Shown: piece by piece, positions 8,092-17,963 of the stretch | Position numbering within the stretch: the stretch's first letter is position 1 | Layout: each line of letters begins with the position of its first letter | Source of the DNA: Methylocapsa sp. D3K7 | Lineage (GTDB): Bacteria; Pseudomonadota; Alphaproteobacteria; Rhizobiales; Beijerinckiaceae | Assembly (NCBI RefSeq): GCF_029855125.1 | Contig: NZ_CP123229.1 | Span: 3,144,501 to 3,208,500 of the forward strand | Direction: 5' to 3' | Length of the DNA stretch: 64,000 nucleotides | Made by a program: the position numbers and the translations under genes | The notes under the pieces: model-generated | The model's input: only the letters and a program-made list of their open reading frames with translations | Told to the model about the DNA's origin: nothing | The model's database searches: none

Positions 8092-8412
8092 ATGCTGCCG
8101 GGACGGGTTCTTGCCGGATTTGCGGCAATCATATTGGGCATGACTTCCGTCCCGGCGCACGCCTTAACGATCCAAGTTACAATCGACAGGCTGATCTTTT
8201 CGCCGGTGGAAATTATAGCAAAGGTTGGCGACACCGTCGTGTGGAGGAACAAGGACATCGTCGCGCATACGGCAACCGTGCGCGGCGGCTTTGATGTGAT
8301 GATCGAGCCGGACAATTCCGCGAGCTTGGTGCTGACGAAGGCGGGTATCGTTGACTATTATTGCCGCTTTCATCCGGACATGACGGGACGAATTACCATA
8401 GCGCCGGACTAA
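8092..8412 (+). CDS. Periplasmic cupredoxin (plastocyanin/pseudoazurin-like)
   Basis: A 106-residue blue-copper protein with a signal peptide ending near residue 24. The type 1 copper ligands are all visible: His59 in AHTATV and Cys91, His94, Met97 in YYCRFHPDM. It would act as a small periplasmic electron carrier or copper-binding protein. An AAGGAG site precedes the ATG. It is the second gene of the DUF4142 operon and so likely belongs to the same sigma-dependent stress response. The electron donor and acceptor cannot be read from the sequence. Confidence 0.9.
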   Translation: MLPGRVLAGFAAIILGMTSVPAHALTIQVTIDRLIFSPVEIIAKVGDTVVWRNKDIVAHTATVRGGFDVMIEPDNSASLVLTKAGIVDYYCRFHPDMTGRITIAPD

Positions 8413-8460
8413 CGCGTCTAGCGAAGCTGGCGGTGATCTCTCGTTCGGTGGAGTAGGAAT

Positions 8461-9285
8461 GTGAACCGAATTCTTGATACCGTCAGTCGCAGGCTCGCTC
8501 ACTTTCTGTCTGCGCCAATCAAGAGCTACCGCCCCATCGTAACCTGCGACCCCCAATGTCTTGCCCAAGTCCTACATCCAGGGGACATTCTTCTCGTTGA
8601 AGGCGACTCGCGAATATCGTCGGCGATCAGATATCTCACCCAATCGACTTGGTCTCACGCTGCGCTTTACGTTGGCCGGATCATCGATCGCCACGAGCCG
8701 GACGGTGAGCCGCATGTCCTCGTTGAAGCCGAACTCGAAGAAGGGGTTATTTCTTCACCGCTGTCGAAATACGGGCTATCGCATAGCCGGATTTGCCGTC
8801 CTGTGGGGCTAGCCAGCGAAGATATAGAAGCCGTCATCAGCTTCGCTGTTGAGCGGATTGGGTTCATCTACGACTTGAAAAACATTGTCGATCTTGTTCG
8901 CTACTTGCTTCCCACACCGCCGGTGCCGGTGCGATTCCGGCGGCGGATGATCGCACTTGGAGCTGGGTCGCCGACGCGTGCCATCTGCTCGACGTTAATT
9001 GCCCAGGCTTTTCACTCAATCCGATATCCGATCCTTCCGCAGATAGAAACCGCAGGGGACAAACTCGCCAAACTTCAAAGTGAATACGCCCGGACGGAAA
9101 TTTTTCATATCCGCAACCATAGGCTTTTCACTCCACATGATTTCGACATTTCCCCTTATTTCTCGGTGATAAAGCCGATGATCGAAGCCGGGTTTGATCA
9201 TCGCACACTGACTTGGGCAGAGGAGGAAAGCCGTATTTACTTGGAAGAAAGCCATCACGTCGGGAAAAGGGATGCGCGAAATTGA
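8461..9285 (+). CDS. YiiX/NlpC-P60-like cysteine hydrolase
   Basis: A 274-residue protein of the permuted papain-like (YiiX/YebB) group. LHPGDILLVEG and QSTWSHAALYVG give the His-containing half of the site, and RAICSTLIAQAF gives the conserved cysteine. Such proteins are predicted amidases or acyl-processing enzymes acting on cell-wall or lipid substrates; the actual substrate is unknown. No signal peptide is seen. The start is a GTG at 8461, supported by GGAGTAGGA directly upstream; an ATG two bases earlier would terminate at once. Confidence 0.75.
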   Translation: MNRILDTVSRRLAHFLSAPIKSYRPIVTCDPQCLAQVLHPGDILLVEGDSRISSAIRYLTQSTWSHAALYVGRIIDRHEPDGEPHVLVEAELEEGVISSPLSKYGLSHSRICRPVGLASEDIEAVISFAVERIGFIYDLKNIVDLVRYLLPTPPVPVRFRRRMIALGAGSPTRAICSTLIAQAFHSIRYPILPQIETAGDKLAKLQSEYARTEIFHIRNHRLFTPHDFDISPYFSVIKPMIEAGFDHRTLTWAEEESRIYLEESHHVGKRDARN

Positions 9286-9425
9286 GCCGCATGGGCCAAA
9301 AACAGGGACATCATCGCGCCTGAGAAATGGAGATCGAGGCACGATCAGGCTTGGCTAAGGCTCGAAGTCAATCTAAACGATAGGAATGATAGATTCCTTT
9401 TCCCCGTTAGGCTGGCGTTCCTAGC

Positions 9426-11354
9426 ATGGCGGCGTCCGGCTATGAGCGGGCTTTGGGCATGCTCCGGCCAATCAGCCGGCGGGATTTCATCAACGGCGTC
9501 GCGGTCAGCGCGGGAGCGTCCCTCGCGGGTTTTTCCCTCGCCGCGGGCGCTCGTCCCGGGGGAGAATTTCAAGGGCAGACCGATCATAATTTCGCGGTGA
9601 TGCATGCGCTCCGCGACAAGAGTTTTTGGGACAAGGCTGGCGCCCCTGAGGCGACCGGCGAACATTACGACTTGATTGTTGTGGGGGCAGGGATCAGCGG
9701 TCTTGCAGCGGCTTTCCTTTTTCAGCAGCAGGCGGGCGCGGGATCGCGCATCTTGATTTTGGACAATTCCGAAGATTTTGGCGGCCACGCGAGGCGCAAT
9801 GAATTCACAGCCGCGAATGGCCGCCGGCTCGTCGGCTTTGGCGGCTCCGAATCTCTGCAATCGCCAACTTACTTCTCGCCAGCCGTCGCGCAGCTGATCG
9901 CGGATGTTGGAATCGACCTTGCCAAATTCGAGACGTGGTTCGATCAGAGCTGGGCCAAGGACCGCGGCCTTGGCGAGGCCGCCTTCTTTGCCCGCGAAAA
10001 CTTTGGCACCGATGCCTTGGTCCGCACAGAAGGCAGCGCGGCCGAATGGGTTATGCGCAGCCCGCTCGATGGGAAAGCAAAAAGCGATTTGATCGCGCTC
10101 ATCGATTCGCCAGTTGATCCGTTTCCAGGCAAAAGCCGGAGGGAGAAGCTAGCCCTCCTATCGGAGACGACCTACGAAGCCTTTCTTTTGAAGACCTTGG
10201 GTCTGCATCCGCAGGTCGCGGCCTATTTCGAAGACACGACCAAGGGCTATTTCGGCGCCGGTATCGATGCCGTGTCGTGTCTCGATGCGCGGGCCATTGG
10301 AAACCCCGGCTTCGACGCCATGGATCTGGGCGATGCCGTCGATGCGGCGTTGAGCCCGAGCGGGCGGCTGAACCAGAAGAATCCCGATTCTTATATTTAT
10401 CACTTTCCAGACGGCAATGCCTCGCTGGCCCGGGCGCTGGTTCGCAAGCTGATTCCGGAGGCGGTGCCGGGGGCCACGATCGAAGATCTGGTCCTGGCCG
10501 AGACGGATTATGGCCGTCTCGACCGTCCGGAAAACAACATCCGCATCCGTCTCAACGCGCCTTGCGTTAGGATTGGCCATACTGGTGACAGCGTGGAGGC
10601 TTGTTACGCCGCTGGGGGAAGGCTGCGCAAAGTGAGCGCCGGCCGTGCGATCCTTGCGTGTTGGCACCGGGCGATCCCACTCCTCGCCAACGAGCTTCCG
10701 GCCGCGCAAATCGAGGCGCTCAACGACCAGCACAAGGTTCCTTTGATGTATGCCAATGTGCTGCTGCGGTCCTGGGAGCCGCTGGCGAAGCTCGGCGTCA
10801 ACCGCTTCACCGTGGCGGGCGGCTGGTGGGAAGAATGCCATCTTGACTATCCGGTCAGCATTGGCGGCTACCGCTTCGCGGACCGCCCGGATGAGCCTGT
10901 CCTGCTTCACCTTGCCAAAACCGTGCTGGGCGAGAAGGGTCAGCCGGCCCGTGAACAGAGCCGGGCAGGCCGCCACGCGCTCACCGCGCTGACCTTCGCC
11001 GAGGCGGAGGTTCAGATCCGCGATCTTTTGGCGCGGGCGCTTGGGTCCGGCGGCTTCGATCCGGCCCGCGATATCGAGGCCATCGCGATCAACCGTTGGT
11101 CGCATGGCTACGCGTATGAATATATGCGGCCGTGGGATTCTTACTGGCCGGCGGGCGCGTTGCCGATCGAGACATCGCGGCGAGGCTGGGGCAAGATCGC
11201 GATCGCTAATTCCGATGCTGGCGCCTATGCCTATGCGCATTCGGCGATCGATCAGGCGGTGCGGGCCGTGCGGGAACTGATTGGGACTTCTGCCGGCGCG
11301 CCTGCTTGTGCCAGCTTTCCTGGGCCGCCACTCGACAAGCTCGGATTGAAATAA
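9426..11354 (+). CDS. Tat-exported FAD-dependent amine oxidoreductase, spermidine dehydrogenase-like
   Basis: A 642-residue flavoprotein. The N-terminus has a twin-arginine signal, ISRRDFING followed by a hydrophobic stretch, so it is folded in the cytoplasm and exported. The FAD-binding Rossmann motif is DLIVVGAGISGLAAAFLF near residue 80, and a second dinucleotide-type motif, GWGKIAIANSDAGAYAYAH, lies near the C-terminus as in the family. Layout and length fit spermidine dehydrogenase-like/NAD(P)-binding proteins that oxidise polyamines in the periplasm. Substrate assignment rests on overall resemblance only. It is convergent with the phosphoesterase gene, with a hairpin between. Confidence 0.78.
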   Translation: MAASGYERALGMLRPISRRDFINGVAVSAGASLAGFSLAAGARPGGEFQGQTDHNFAVMHALRDKSFWDKAGAPEATGEHYDLIVVGAGISGLAAAFLFQQQAGAGSRILILDNSEDFGGHARRNEFTAANGRRLVGFGGSESLQSPTYFSPAVAQLIADVGIDLAKFETWFDQSWAKDRGLGEAAFFARENFGTDALVRTEGSAAEWVMRSPLDGKAKSDLIALIDSPVDPFPGKSRREKLALLSETTYEAFLLKTLGLHPQVAAYFEDTTKGYFGAGIDAVSCLDARAIGNPGFDAMDLGDAVDAALSPSGRLNQKNPDSYIYHFPDGNASLARALVRKLIPEAVPGATIEDLVLAETDYGRLDRPENNIRIRLNAPCVRIGHTGDSVEACYAAGGRLRKVSAGRAILACWHRAIPLLANELPAAQIEALNDQHKVPLMYANVLLRSWEPLAKLGVNRFTVAGGWWEECHLDYPVSIGGYRFADRPDEPVLLHLAKTVLGEKGQPAREQSRAGRHALTALTFAEAEVQIRDLLARALGSGGFDPARDIEAIAINRWSHGYAYEYMRPWDSYWPAGALPIETSRRGWGKIAIANSDAGAYAYAHSAIDQAVRAVRELIGTSAGAPACASFPGPPLDKLGLK

Positions 11355-11362
11355 AGTGGAGC

Positions 11363-11390
11363 TGGCGCCGACCCTCCCGGATCGGCGCCA
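11363..11390. terminator. Bidirectional hairpin between convergent genes
   Basis: TGGCGCCGA (11363-11371) and TCGGCGCCA (11382-11390) form a perfect 9-bp stem with a 10-base loop. It lies in the 57-base gap between the convergent flavoprotein and phosphoesterase genes. Only a short TTT follows on the plus strand. Confidence 0.7.
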
Positions 11391-11411
11391 TTTGGAAGCT
11401 TCCGCGCAGAC

Positions 11412-13448
11412 CTAACGGGTCTGCTCATCTCCGAATTGGAACATATCGAACAAGTCGCCAATCGCGGGCATGTTGGTCGGCACGTAGGGATTGTCCGAAG
11501 TCGCGAGAGGATTTGGCAGATTGTCGCGGCTGCGACCGGTGAGGGGAGCAAGACCCCAATTGCGTTCGATGAATTTCACGACCGACGCGTGATCCTCATA
11601 GGTGTGCACCACGCGGCCGCCCCGCGAGAAGGGTGACACGACGACCAATGGAATGCGCGGCCCGTCGCCGAAGAAATCGATCGGCTGGATGAAGCCCGAG
11701 TCCCAATAGCCGCCGCCCTCATCGAAAGTGATCACGACCGCAGTGTCGGCGAACAGCTTCGGATGCGCGTGGAGACCGTCGAGAATCTTCTTGATCATCG
11801 CTTCGAACAGATCGGGTTTTGAGTAGCCGGGATGGCCGTCCTCAAAGCTGTCCGGTTTGACATAGGAAACCGGGCGCAGCTGGCCGTGATCGAGATCGCC
11901 GAAGAAGTCGATCACGTCCTTGATATGTGCCTTGCGCTGCGCCGGATCGCCCATGATCGACTTCGCATATTGGAATGGATTGCAGATATCGCAGTACCAA
12001 TCGCCACCGGTGCCGATCATGATGTCGATTGGATTGGTCGAGCCGCTGTCGAAGCGCGCCGCCGCATTGTAGCCGCCGCCAAAAAACGCCCAGTCGATAT
12101 TTTTTTCGTTGAGGGCGTCGCCGATCGTCCGCACCGTCGACGGCGGCGCCACCGTACCCGCCGTGAGTCCCGCGGTGTTGATGTCGCCGTTCGAGAGATA
12201 GCCTGGCCGCGTATTGTTGATCACATAGTAGCGATCCGGATCGCAATTTGATGCTGTCAAGTCCGGCCGCCACGGCAGAGATTTCAAATAATCCATAATC
12301 GGCTTGATGCCGGGTGCCGCCGGATCGCCGCATTTGGTCCAGCGTTCGTCGTTCACGAACGCGACATTGGTGGCGCTTTTGGGCGTCGGATCGGCGATAC
12401 GTTTCGCTGGCGGCTGCGCGGGCAGGCTGCCGGACTGCTCCCAGTAGATATTATCGGCGGTGCCCAGCATGGTGTGCTGCACGCCCGTGCCGCCCATGTC
12501 CGGCTGATGGTAATTGTCACCGATGGTGTAATTGTCGGCTAGCCATTTGAACAATGGCGCCTGCCCCTTCTGAACATTATAGAAGCCCAGCGCATTGCCG
12601 CCGGAATCGTCGCGTGCGGTGCCGACATAGGGATATAGATCGCTCTTGCAACCGGCGGGATTGGTCTTGGTCGCGTTGGCAACGTCACAATCCGACTGCT
12701 GCCACATATGAAAGAGGCGATGCACCATGTCGCCCGTATAGCTGTCATAGGGCAGATTGGGGCCGCTCAATTCGAACGACGTATTGGTCAAGCCAGCATA
12801 GTTGGGGATGCGCGTGTCCGGCTCTGCGCAGGCGAACGGCGGCTTTGCCGGGTCGAGCTGGCAATTTTTTAGGCCGGTGGCGCCCGTCGTGAGGAGATGC
12901 AGATCATTCTGCTCGATCCCTTGGGTAAATTGGGCCAGCACACTGGGTGAAAAAGTTTTTGGGTCGAAGGGCGTTGCCGAATTGACCGGATCATTCTGGA
13001 ATTGCGTGAATGTCTCGGTTTGCGGCGGCGCGCCACCAGCTTCCGGAGTCGTTAGAAACGAGTAAGGGGTTTTGTTGGGATTGATCAGCGTGTTCGTGCT
13101 GATGAAATAGGAAACCGGATTGATGGTCTCGATCTTGAATTGCCGGGCCAGAGCCCAGTTGGGCCCTGGCGTGCCATTCGCGTTGACAATGCCCTGCGAC
13201 AGCAGGTTCCAAACGTGCTGGCCGCGTTTCGGCACATAGGTGGCATAAAGATTGTCGAAGGTGCGATTCTCACCGATCACCACGATCAGATGCTTGATGG
13301 GGGAGGCGGTCTTCGAACCCTTGCTCTTGCTTGCCGCCGATTCGGCCCAAGCGGGGCCGCAGGCCAGCACAGCGCTCAACCCACCCGCAACAAGACCGCG
13401 GGCCGCCCTATACCTCCAGCGATTTCGGCTTAACAATATTCCCGCCAT
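11412..13448 (-). CDS. Secreted phosphoesterase family protein (phospholipase C / acid phosphatase-like)
   Basis: A 678-residue exported enzyme of the alkaline-phosphatase-like phosphoesterase family. A signal peptide ends near ACGPAWAES. The metal/nucleophile motif is IKHLIVVIGENRTFDNLY; further family motifs are YHQPDMGGTGVQHTMLG, ITFDEGGGYWDSG and the C-terminal VSPFSRGGRVVHTYEDHAS. It should hydrolyse phosphate esters, either phospholipid head groups or soluble phosphomonoesters; the sequence does not distinguish them. The ATG at 13448 has GGGAG upstream; in-frame sequence further upstream lacks a signal peptide. Confidence 0.87.
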   Translation of the reverse strand: MAGILLSRNRWRYRAARGLVAGGLSAVLACGPAWAESAASKSKGSKTASPIKHLIVVIGENRTFDNLYATYVPKRGQHVWNLLSQGIVNANGTPGPNWALARQFKIETINPVSYFISTNTLINPNKTPYSFLTTPEAGGAPPQTETFTQFQNDPVNSATPFDPKTFSPSVLAQFTQGIEQNDLHLLTTGATGLKNCQLDPAKPPFACAEPDTRIPNYAGLTNTSFELSGPNLPYDSYTGDMVHRLFHMWQQSDCDVANATKTNPAGCKSDLYPYVGTARDDSGGNALGFYNVQKGQAPLFKWLADNYTIGDNYHQPDMGGTGVQHTMLGTADNIYWEQSGSLPAQPPAKRIADPTPKSATNVAFVNDERWTKCGDPAAPGIKPIMDYLKSLPWRPDLTASNCDPDRYYVINNTRPGYLSNGDINTAGLTAGTVAPPSTVRTIGDALNEKNIDWAFFGGGYNAAARFDSGSTNPIDIMIGTGGDWYCDICNPFQYAKSIMGDPAQRKAHIKDVIDFFGDLDHGQLRPVSYVKPDSFEDGHPGYSKPDLFEAMIKKILDGLHAHPKLFADTAVVITFDEGGGYWDSGFIQPIDFFGDGPRIPLVVVSPFSRGGRVVHTYEDHASVVKFIERNWGLAPLTGRSRDNLPNPLATSDNPYVPTNMPAIGDLFDMFQFGDEQTR

Positions 13449-13644
13449 AGTGATCTCCCATTCGTTGACCGCGAGGGAGGGCTTAGCTATTGCGGATGTC
13501 ATAAGCGTAACAGTACCGTGCCGCCGCGATGACAGGCGCCATCGAAAATCTCGTTGGATGTGCAAGAGGACACAGTATCTCCGATTGCCTCGTGTTTTAT
13601 ATTGCGCTGAATATCTCCGCGTTCGTCTTCTCCGGGAAAATCTC

Positions 13645-14727
13645 ATGGCGGCTTCAAATTTCAAGGACAATGATCTGCGGGCTGCTTTCGACGCCGGGAT
13701 CATCGACGCTTCGACCTACGAACATTTGACGCGTTTTCTTGCCGAACGAAGAATCGCTTCCGGCCGTCCTGCCGAGCAGGCGCCACGCTTCGATTTCGTC
13801 AATGTGCTCTGGTATATGGGCGCGCTGATCGTGCTTGGCGCGATGAGTCTATTCACCACGCAAGCCTTCAGTGCCTGGGGACCGAAGGCTTTGATTGCGA
13901 CCTCGGTTGTTTATGCGATCGGTTTTGCCGTGGCGGGAGCTTACCTATGGCGCTGGCGCGGGTTGCGAACGCCCGGCGGTCTTCTCGCCACCTGCGCGGT
14001 CGGCATGGTTCCGCTGTTCATCTATGGCATTCAGGCCGCGACCGGCAATGATCCGAGCGAGACTCAGTCCTATCATGATTTTTACGTCTGGGTTCGGGCG
14101 AGCTGGCTTCCCATGGAGATTGGTACCGTCCTTGCCGCGCTCGTCGCGCTCGCGTTTTTTCCGTTCCCGTTCCTGGTCATGCCCGCCGCCTTCGCGCTGT
14201 GGTTCATGTCGATGGATCTGACGCCATGGCTCTTGCACAGCGAGGAGTTCACCTATGAACAGCGCGCCAACGTCAGCGTTATGTTCGGTTTTCTTGTTCT
14301 CGCCATCGCCTGGCTCGTCGATCTCCGTCGCTGGCGGGGCGGGGACTTCGCCTATTGGCTCCATCTTTTTGGCCTGATGGCCTTCTGGGGCGGCTTGACC
14401 GCGCAGAACAGTGGCAGCGACATCGGCAAGGCCATTTATTGCCTGATCAACGTCGGTCTGGTGTTTCTTTCGCTGTTCTTGATGCGCCGGGCTTATGCGG
14501 TGTTCGGAGCCTTCGGCATAAGCCTTTATCTCGGATATCTGGCGGAGGATGTCTTCAAGGATTCGTTTCTCTTTCCGTTTGCCTTGTCGGGCATTGGACT
14601 CCTGGTGATCGGCGCCGGCTTGGTGTTCCATCGGTATGGGGATGCAGTCGCGGCGTTCCTTGGCCGGATTCTGCCGGGAACCTTGCAGGAGTTGCGTCCT
14701 GTCCATGCGCGGGATCAAGGGCTGTAG
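13645..14727 (+). CDS. Multi-pass membrane protein, DUF2157-like
   Basis: A 360-residue protein with a short cytoplasmic N-terminus (a predicted helical LRAAFDAGIIDASTYEHL segment) and about ten hydrophobic helices. The N-terminal segment plus many-helix layout resembles DUF2157 predicted membrane proteins. No catalytic or transport motif is visible, and function is unknown. The ATG at 13645 fits the start of the domain; the open frame runs further upstream to 13252 but that part overlaps the divergent phosphoesterase. It ends 38 bases from the convergent GGDEF-EAL gene. Confidence 0.75.
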   Translation: MAASNFKDNDLRAAFDAGIIDASTYEHLTRFLAERRIASGRPAEQAPRFDFVNVLWYMGALIVLGAMSLFTTQAFSAWGPKALIATSVVYAIGFAVAGAYLWRWRGLRTPGGLLATCAVGMVPLFIYGIQAATGNDPSETQSYHDFYVWVRASWLPMEIGTVLAALVALAFFPFPFLVMPAAFALWFMSMDLTPWLLHSEEFTYEQRANVSVMFGFLVLAIAWLVDLRRWRGGDFAYWLHLFGLMAFWGGLTAQNSGSDIGKAIYCLINVGLVFLSLFLMRRAYAVFGAFGISLYLGYLAEDVFKDSFLFPFALSGIGLLVIGAGLVFHRYGDAVAAFLGRILPGTLQELRPVHARDQGL

Positions 14728-14765
14728 TGGACAATAAGAAGGCCGGACGGGTTCCGCGGGATTGA

Positions 14766-17720
14766 CTAAGCGGCGGCGGTCGCGGCCCCGACAAGCTTGC
14801 GCGCTTCGATGGCGCTGATCGGATGGCCGAAGGCATAGCCTTGCGCATACTCACAGCCGAGTTGATAAAGCTCGATGGCGTCGGATTCGGTTTCCGCGCC
14901 TTCCGCGACGACCTCCATGCCGAGATCATGGGCGAGCGATACGATCGAGCGCAGGATCACGGGGCGGGCGCCATTGCCATTCTGATGCACGAAGGATTGG
15001 TCGATCTTGATCGTGTCGAATGGAAACCGTTGCAAATAAGAAAGGGATGAATAGCCGGTCCCGAAATCGTCGAGCGAGAGACCGGCCCCAAGCTCGCGGA
15101 TACGGGTCAGCATTTGCGCGGCGTATTCGGGATTCTCCATGACGAGGCTTTCCGTCAATTCGAGCTTCAATGTGCCGGGGATCACATTGGAGCGGCTCAG
15201 CACGCCCTTGACGTCGTGCAGGAGATCGTGGCGAAGCAATTGGCGAGAGGAGATATTGACGCTGGCGAAAATCGGCGGATCGACGTCGAGCGCGCGTTGC
15301 CAGGCGGCAAGTTCATGCGCGGTTCGTTCCAGCACGAAAAGGCCGATGTCGATGATGATCCCGGTGTCCTCGGCAAGCGGAACAAACTCGGCGGGGCTGA
15401 GCCGCCCGTGGCGCGGATGATCCCATCGCAGCAAGGCTTCGAAGCCCGCGACGGTGCGGTCCTCGAGCCGGACGATCGGCTGAAAGAGCACTTTGATCTC
15501 GCCGCGGTCCAGCGCTTTGCCAAGGTCCGCCTCGAGGCCGAAGCGATCCGAGCGCAAGGAGCGCATCGTCGGCCGGAACACTTCGATACGATCACCGCCC
15601 ATGCGCTTGCCATGCCGCATGGCGATTTCGGCATCCTTCAGCATGTCTTCCCGCGTCGCGTGCAACTGGGGGTCGTAGAGCGCGAGGCCGATCGACGCGG
15701 TGAGCGGGATTTCCTTGTCGCTGAACATCACTGGAGTGGAAACGACGCGCCGCACAAGATTGGCGAGGGCACTGATCTCGCTGGTCTCGATTTCGGAAAC
15801 GATCAGCACGGCGAATTGATCGGCGGAGAGCCTCGCCAGCGTATCCTGCGGTTTCAGGACACGCGACAGCCGCCTCGCGACGGTCAGAAGAATCGAATCG
15901 GCGGACGAAAGTCCCGACTCCTCGTTGATTTGCTTGAAGCGATCGATGTCGATGCTGAGGATGGCGGGGCGCAAATTGTTGTCGGTTTGAGCAAGTGTCA
16001 GGGCGGCGCCGACGCGATCGAAAAAAAGTTCCCGGTTCGGTAAGCCGGTGAGATTGTCATGCACCGCGTCATGCAGAAGCCGCTCCTCGGCAATCTTCGA
16101 CTCGGTAATGTCACTCAGCGTGCCGACGAGGCGGACCACATCGCCGTCAGGTCCGGCGACCGGACGGGCCTTCATGCGGAACCAGTAATGGTCGGCGCCG
16201 GCGCCACGCAGACGGAATTCCTGGTTGATCCTGCCGCGCCTCTGCTCAAGGATCGTGTCGAGGCAGGCGCGGAAACGGTCCCGCTCGCTCGCATGAACGA
16301 CGTGCAGCCAAGACGAGGCGGGGCCTTCGAGGGCGCCGCGGGGGAGGCCCAATTGCGCTTCCAGCTCCGGACTGACATGGACCTGGTCGGCCGTGACGTC
16401 CCAATCGAAAATGATATCGCCGCTTCCAGTCAGGGCGAGGGCCTTGCGCTCGGAGTCGGAAACGCCGGCACCGCCAAGCGCGCTGCCGGCGAAAGCATTC
16501 TGCATGATGGTGAAACCAATCAGCATGACAATCAGGACGAGACCACCGATCAAGGCGGGCGAGACAAGATCATTGGTCAATGTTCCGGTGACCGTAAAGG
16601 CCGCGCCGATGACCCACATCAGCAGCAGAAACCAAGCCGGAATAAGCATGATGGCGCGGTCGTAGCCATGCGTCGCGAGATAGATCACCAGGATAAACCC
16701 AGCGCCAGCGATGGTCGCCAGCGAAATCCGCGCAACGCCTGCCGCAACCGGCGCGTCATATATGGCCAACCCAGCGAGGGCGGCGAGAAAGATCAGCCAG
16801 GCCACTGCCACATTGGAAGCCCTTACGTGCCAGCGATTGAGCTTCAAATAGGCAAACAGAAAAACCAGCAGAGTTGCCGACAGCGTCGTTTCGATGCAGG
16901 CGCGCCAGACGCGGTCGGATTGGCTTCCGGTGCCGAAAATCCGGCTCCAAAATCCAAAATCGATGCAGACATACGCCAACACCGTCCAGGCGAGCGCGGC
17001 GGCGGCGGGAAAAATCACGGCACCCTTGACGACGAAGACAATGGTCAGAAAAAGTGCGAGGAGTCCGGCAACGCCGATCACAATGCCCTTGTAAAGGGCA
17101 AGGCTGGTCATTTTGTCTTTGTAGGCGTCCGGTTCCCAAAGAGACAACTGGGGGAGGTTCGGGGTGCGCAATTCGGCGACATAGGTCACCGTTGTCCCGG
17201 GATCGAGCGTGAGGCGGAAAACGTCGGCGTCGGCGCTTTCGTCGCGTTCAATCGGAAACCCCTGACTCGCGGTAATCGCCGAAATCCGCGACGCGCCAAG
17301 GTCAGGCCAGATCACCCCAGAGCCGACTAGCCGGAAATGCGGTGCGACCAGGAGTCTCTCGATCTGTTCGCTGGTATCGTTGGTCAGCGCGAAGACGATC
17401 CAGTCCGGGCGCGTCCCTTCGTCCTTGGCCCGCACCTCGATACGGCGGACGATGCCGTCGGAGCCGGGTGCCGTCGAGACGAGCAGGCGGTCGCTCTCGG
17501 AGTGATAGGTTTCGAAAGCCTTGGTCAGATCGATGGCTTGCGACTCGAGCGGCACACGCACCGATTCGACCGCGCAAGCAGGAGACAGCCCTGCCGCGAG
17601 CGCCATGAGCACAAACACCAATCGCAAACTATATTCACGGCTCGACAAGACTATCTGTCCCGTTCCATGGGCTAGACCCGCGAACAGCGGCAACCGGGCC
17701 TCTTCGCGAAGTTCACCCAA
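14766..17720 (-). CDS. Membrane-anchored PAS-GGDEF-EAL protein; GGDEF degenerate, EAL intact
   Basis: A 984-residue signalling protein. Layout: signal-like hydrophobic N-terminus, a periplasmic sensory region (about 50-200), about seven membrane helices (about 215-410), a PAS domain (about 430-545), GGDEF (about 560-710) and EAL (about 730-975). The GGDEF signature reads SADQF, so cyclase activity is unlikely; it may bind GTP or be regulatory. The EAL side keeps FEALLRWDHP, ESLVMENPE, LDDFGTGYSSLSYL, KIDQSF and EGAETE, consistent with active c-di-GMP phosphodiesterase. The net role predicted is lowering c-di-GMP in response to an envelope signal. The ligand is unknown. Confidence 0.9.
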   Translation of the reverse strand: MGELREEARLPLFAGLAHGTGQIVLSSREYSLRLVFVLMALAAGLSPACAVESVRVPLESQAIDLTKAFETYHSESDRLLVSTAPGSDGIVRRIEVRAKDEGTRPDWIVFALTNDTSEQIERLLVAPHFRLVGSGVIWPDLGASRISAITASQGFPIERDESADADVFRLTLDPGTTVTYVAELRTPNLPQLSLWEPDAYKDKMTSLALYKGIVIGVAGLLALFLTIVFVVKGAVIFPAAAALAWTVLAYVCIDFGFWSRIFGTGSQSDRVWRACIETTLSATLLVFLFAYLKLNRWHVRASNVAVAWLIFLAALAGLAIYDAPVAAGVARISLATIAGAGFILVIYLATHGYDRAIMLIPAWFLLLMWVIGAAFTVTGTLTNDLVSPALIGGLVLIVMLIGFTIMQNAFAGSALGGAGVSDSERKALALTGSGDIIFDWDVTADQVHVSPELEAQLGLPRGALEGPASSWLHVVHASERDRFRACLDTILEQRRGRINQEFRLRGAGADHYWFRMKARPVAGPDGDVVRLVGTLSDITESKIAEERLLHDAVHDNLTGLPNRELFFDRVGAALTLAQTDNNLRPAILSIDIDRFKQINEESGLSSADSILLTVARRLSRVLKPQDTLARLSADQFAVLIVSEIETSEISALANLVRRVVSTPVMFSDKEIPLTASIGLALYDPQLHATREDMLKDAEIAMRHGKRMGGDRIEVFRPTMRSLRSDRFGLEADLGKALDRGEIKVLFQPIVRLEDRTVAGFEALLRWDHPRHGRLSPAEFVPLAEDTGIIIDIGLFVLERTAHELAAWQRALDVDPPIFASVNISSRQLLRHDLLHDVKGVLSRSNVIPGTLKLELTESLVMENPEYAAQMLTRIRELGAGLSLDDFGTGYSSLSYLQRFPFDTIKIDQSFVHQNGNGARPVILRSIVSLAHDLGMEVVAEGAETESDAIELYQLGCEYAQGYAFGHPISAIEARKLVGAATAAA

Positions 17721-17963
17721 AATGCCGGCAACTTTTTGGGTTTACATTGAAACATGGATTGGTAAGGCCAATGAAGGCGCGCGGCAAGAGCCGGGCCATG
17801 GGTCTACAAGGGTAGCGAAAAATATGAGAATATATCAGGTATCAAGAGCCCCAAGCTGGACGCGGACCGCAATCCGGTGTGCCCGCGCAAGCCATGGCGG
17901 CTCTGCACCGAGGTAACGATTCTCAATTACAAAACCGCCGCGAAGCTGGCCTGCACGGGAAAA

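Noticed and set aside
16059..17330. 423-residue plus-strand frame
   Set aside because: Antisense to the PAS-GGDEF-EAL gene, no recognisable domain.
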